DNA of 64,000 nt, from positions 10,304,230-10,368,229 of the forward strand of contig OY811975.1 in NCBI GenBank assembly GCA_963681505.1, given 5' to 3'. The stretch is from Eunapius fragilis (taxonomy: Eukaryota; Porifera; Demospongiae; Spongillida; Spongillidae). Below the pieces are notes generated by a model, which did no database searches, was not told the DNA's origin, and saw nothing but the letters and a program-made list of their open reading frames with translations. Below are positions 63,701-64,000 of this stretch, piece by piece (position 1 is the first letter of the stretch; the number at the start of each line of letters is the position of its first letter). The position numbers and the translations under genes were made by a program.

Positions 63701-64000
63701 AATTTTAATAGATTAATGTGTCCATAAAAGTATGCATGATGCAAAATGGTCTGACCATTGTAGTCCTTTGTGTTGATGTCACAGTGAAACTCATTGATCA
63801 ATACCTCCACACACTCCACACTACCACCTAGACCAGCACATGTGAAGGGTGTGTCACCATCTGAATCACGAGCATTGAGGTCACAGCTGTACTTGGTGAC
63901 CAGCAGTCTCACCAGGGAGGTGCGGCCATTGTAACAAGCATGATGCAGTATAGTTCTACCATAGGCGCCTTTTGTGTTGATGTCACAGTGAAACTCATTG
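54735..64000 (-). CDS. Ankyrin-Death-Death-DIL protein (myosin-V-type cargo-binding tail), 5' end outside window
   Basis: Eleven visible exons on the minus strand: >63594, 63072-63362, 62533-62922, 62380-62439, 61225-61433, 60990-61082, 60741-60870, 55746-55933, 55470-55555, 55246-55411 and 54735-54962. All borders are GT/AG and every phase matches (1,1,1,1,0,0,1,0,2,0), for about 748 residues plus TAA. Exon 1 encodes ankyrin repeats (GRTILHHACYNG, DGDTPFTCAGLGG). Exon 2 is a Death-like domain (TWYDFGTFIGVKVSHLEDL). Exon 3 has RPEVENG repeats and a second Death domain (LHLLQF..W, RGVGLELDLED). The remaining exons give a full DIL/globular tail: IVAHMIFMCLRYPDH, FWLANTT, VPCMLEYEG, MLRREMCHWKYG, LSQLEEWCRIRGL, PVTLPITSV. 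No motor or IQ region is seen. Its cargo or partner is unknown. Confidence 0.78.
54966..55105. repeat. Purine-rich (GGGAGA)n tract in the last intron
   Basis: GA-rich imperfect repeat on the plus strand, which is a pyrimidine tract in the transcript, starting a few bases upstream of the last exon's acceptor. Confidence 0.85.
55556..55665 (-). repeat. 24-bp repeat made of tandem 3' splice sites
   Basis: Four to five units of AGTCTTACATATTCCCTCCTCCCC on the minus strand directly before the exon 55470-55555. Each unit ends in a pyrimidine run plus CAG, so it is a complete acceptor. The 24-bp period keeps the frame: use of an upstream unit would add SYIFPPPQ per unit with no stop. Confidence 0.75.
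55979..56253. mobile_element. Complete fold-back MITE
   Basis: A 275-bp near-perfect palindrome with ends ACAAGTAATAAAAACATTC on both sides. It lies in the large intron, next to one unit of the 25-bp minisatellite. Partial relatives occur at 6990, 10140, 11690, 13190 and 19857. Confidence 0.85.
56254..57440. other. Intronic region with repeats, no gene seen
   Basis: Part of the 4.8-kb intron. Contains the hairpin element at 56897-57034 and, near 57200-57330, a dispersed repeat also seen at 5920-6050, 11185-11310 and (in part) 20942. Confidence 0.5.
56899..57032. mobile_element. Hairpin MITE with TA ends
   Basis: Two arms of about 65 bp, CACAACCAAAAATTTAAACA and its complement, close around a tiny loop. 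TA flanks each side, as for Tc1/mariner-type MITEs. Confidence 0.7.
57443..57572. repeat. 25-bp minisatellite, lower part
   Basis: About five units of CATGTCCATGATCACATGTATTAAC with variants. It lies below the retrotransposon, and the main part lies above it at 60389-60730. Confidence 0.85.
57610..60390 (-). pseudogene. Endonuclease-type non-LTR retrotransposon, copy 2
   Basis: Read downward it has an N-terminal segment (59722-60390), RT blocks (PGVRPIAIGEELRR, near 59600; GVSQGDP and the active-site WYADDSD near 59150-59250), a thumb (GQRYLGGFIGDPEG), a Cys/His-RHN block (CDGCGEEFSFQHALDCNKGG), a restriction-like nuclease (ADLSIRGVWQ, EKKRKY) and a conserved tail (VMGWVRARMAFAILRATN). Frameshifts near 59770 and 59350 and two in-frame TAA codons near 58830-58870, where copy 1 has Glu, make it inactive. 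It lies within a minisatellite in the DIL intron, same strand as the gene. Confidence 0.75.
60389..60730. repeat. 25-bp minisatellite, upper part
   Basis: About 13 units of CATGTCCATGATCACATGTATTAAC, ending ten bases before the donor of exon 60741-60870. Confidence 0.9.
61752..61920. repeat. (CA)n-rich tract
   Basis: Imperfect CACACA/CATGCA array in the intron 61434-62379. Confidence 0.9.
62027..62190. mobile_element. Fold-back MITE in intron 61434-62379
   Basis: Ends ATAGGCGTAGGAACAGCC and (reverse complement) ATAGGTGTAGAAACAGCC, with arms meeting near 62105. The left arm has a G-run at 62056-62069. Confidence 0.65.
62192..62335. repeat. (CA)n-rich tract
   Basis: CA/CT dinucleotide array just downstream of the small exon 62380-62439. 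Confidence 0.9.
62782..62905 (-). repeat. Coding 21-bp minisatellite in the Death-domain exon
   Basis: Six units of GGTAGACCAGAGGTGGAGAA (plus one base) encode RPEVENG heptads (variants RPEVENY, RPVVENG, RPDVENG) ahead of the second Death domain. It keeps the frame. Confidence 0.85.

Overview
The window looks like nuclear DNA from an early-branching animal, most likely a sponge. This is an inference from the gene content (SRCR, kelch plus Death domain, ankyrin plus Death domain), very short introns (about 54-150 bp in many places), base composition and a dense mix of transposon families. No sequence marker in the window names the species. Three spliced host genes could be modelled with matching exon phases, together with a small family of secreted-peptide genes. 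Most of the rest is transposon-derived or duplicated DNA.

Layout. 1-22227 is a very large imperfect inverted repeat (A): left arm 1-8304, spacer 8305-8739, right arm 8740-22227. The left arm may continue beyond the window edge. Each arm holds three copies of a TATA-box promoter plus signal-peptide ORF (six in all), decayed retroelement pieces and microsatellites. The right arm has gained a Helitron-like element (9535-10039), a block at 11673-12589, a minisatellite block at 13112-13663, an intact hAT transposon (15580-18394) and a replaced block (19857-21158). 22240-23818 is a three-domain SRCR gene. 24997-49590 is a second large inverted repeat (B): left arm 24997-33858, spacer 33859-34096, right arm 34097-49590. 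Its right arm carries an intact kelch-Death domain gene (45674-48095). Its left arm carries the same gene in broken form (26467-28433), with a frameshift, a lost splice donor and a nonsense codon. Several TIR elements with clean target duplications sit in only one arm.

49599-53589 is a broken Helitron Rep/helicase gene. 53690-54420 is an unusually GC-rich coding-like block of unknown identity. 54735-64000 (minus strand, open at the right edge) is a multi-exon gene whose exons encode ankyrin repeats, two Death domains and a complete myosin-V-type cargo-binding tail (DIL domain). Its eleven visible exons join without one phase conflict. Its 4.8-kb intron holds a fold-back MITE, a hairpin element and an endonuclease-type non-LTR retrotransposon lodged in a minisatellite.

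The most interesting observations are the ankyrin-Death-Death-DIL architecture, the Death-domain exons that all start in phase 1, the tandem 24-bp 3' splice-site repeat in the DIL part, the two giant inverted repeats (real genome structure, or two haplotypes joined head to head in assembly), and the secreted-peptide family with conserved promoter and signal peptide but divergent mature parts. All coordinates, splice sites and domain calls come from reading the sequence by eye. Domain names rest on motif recognition and no search was run.
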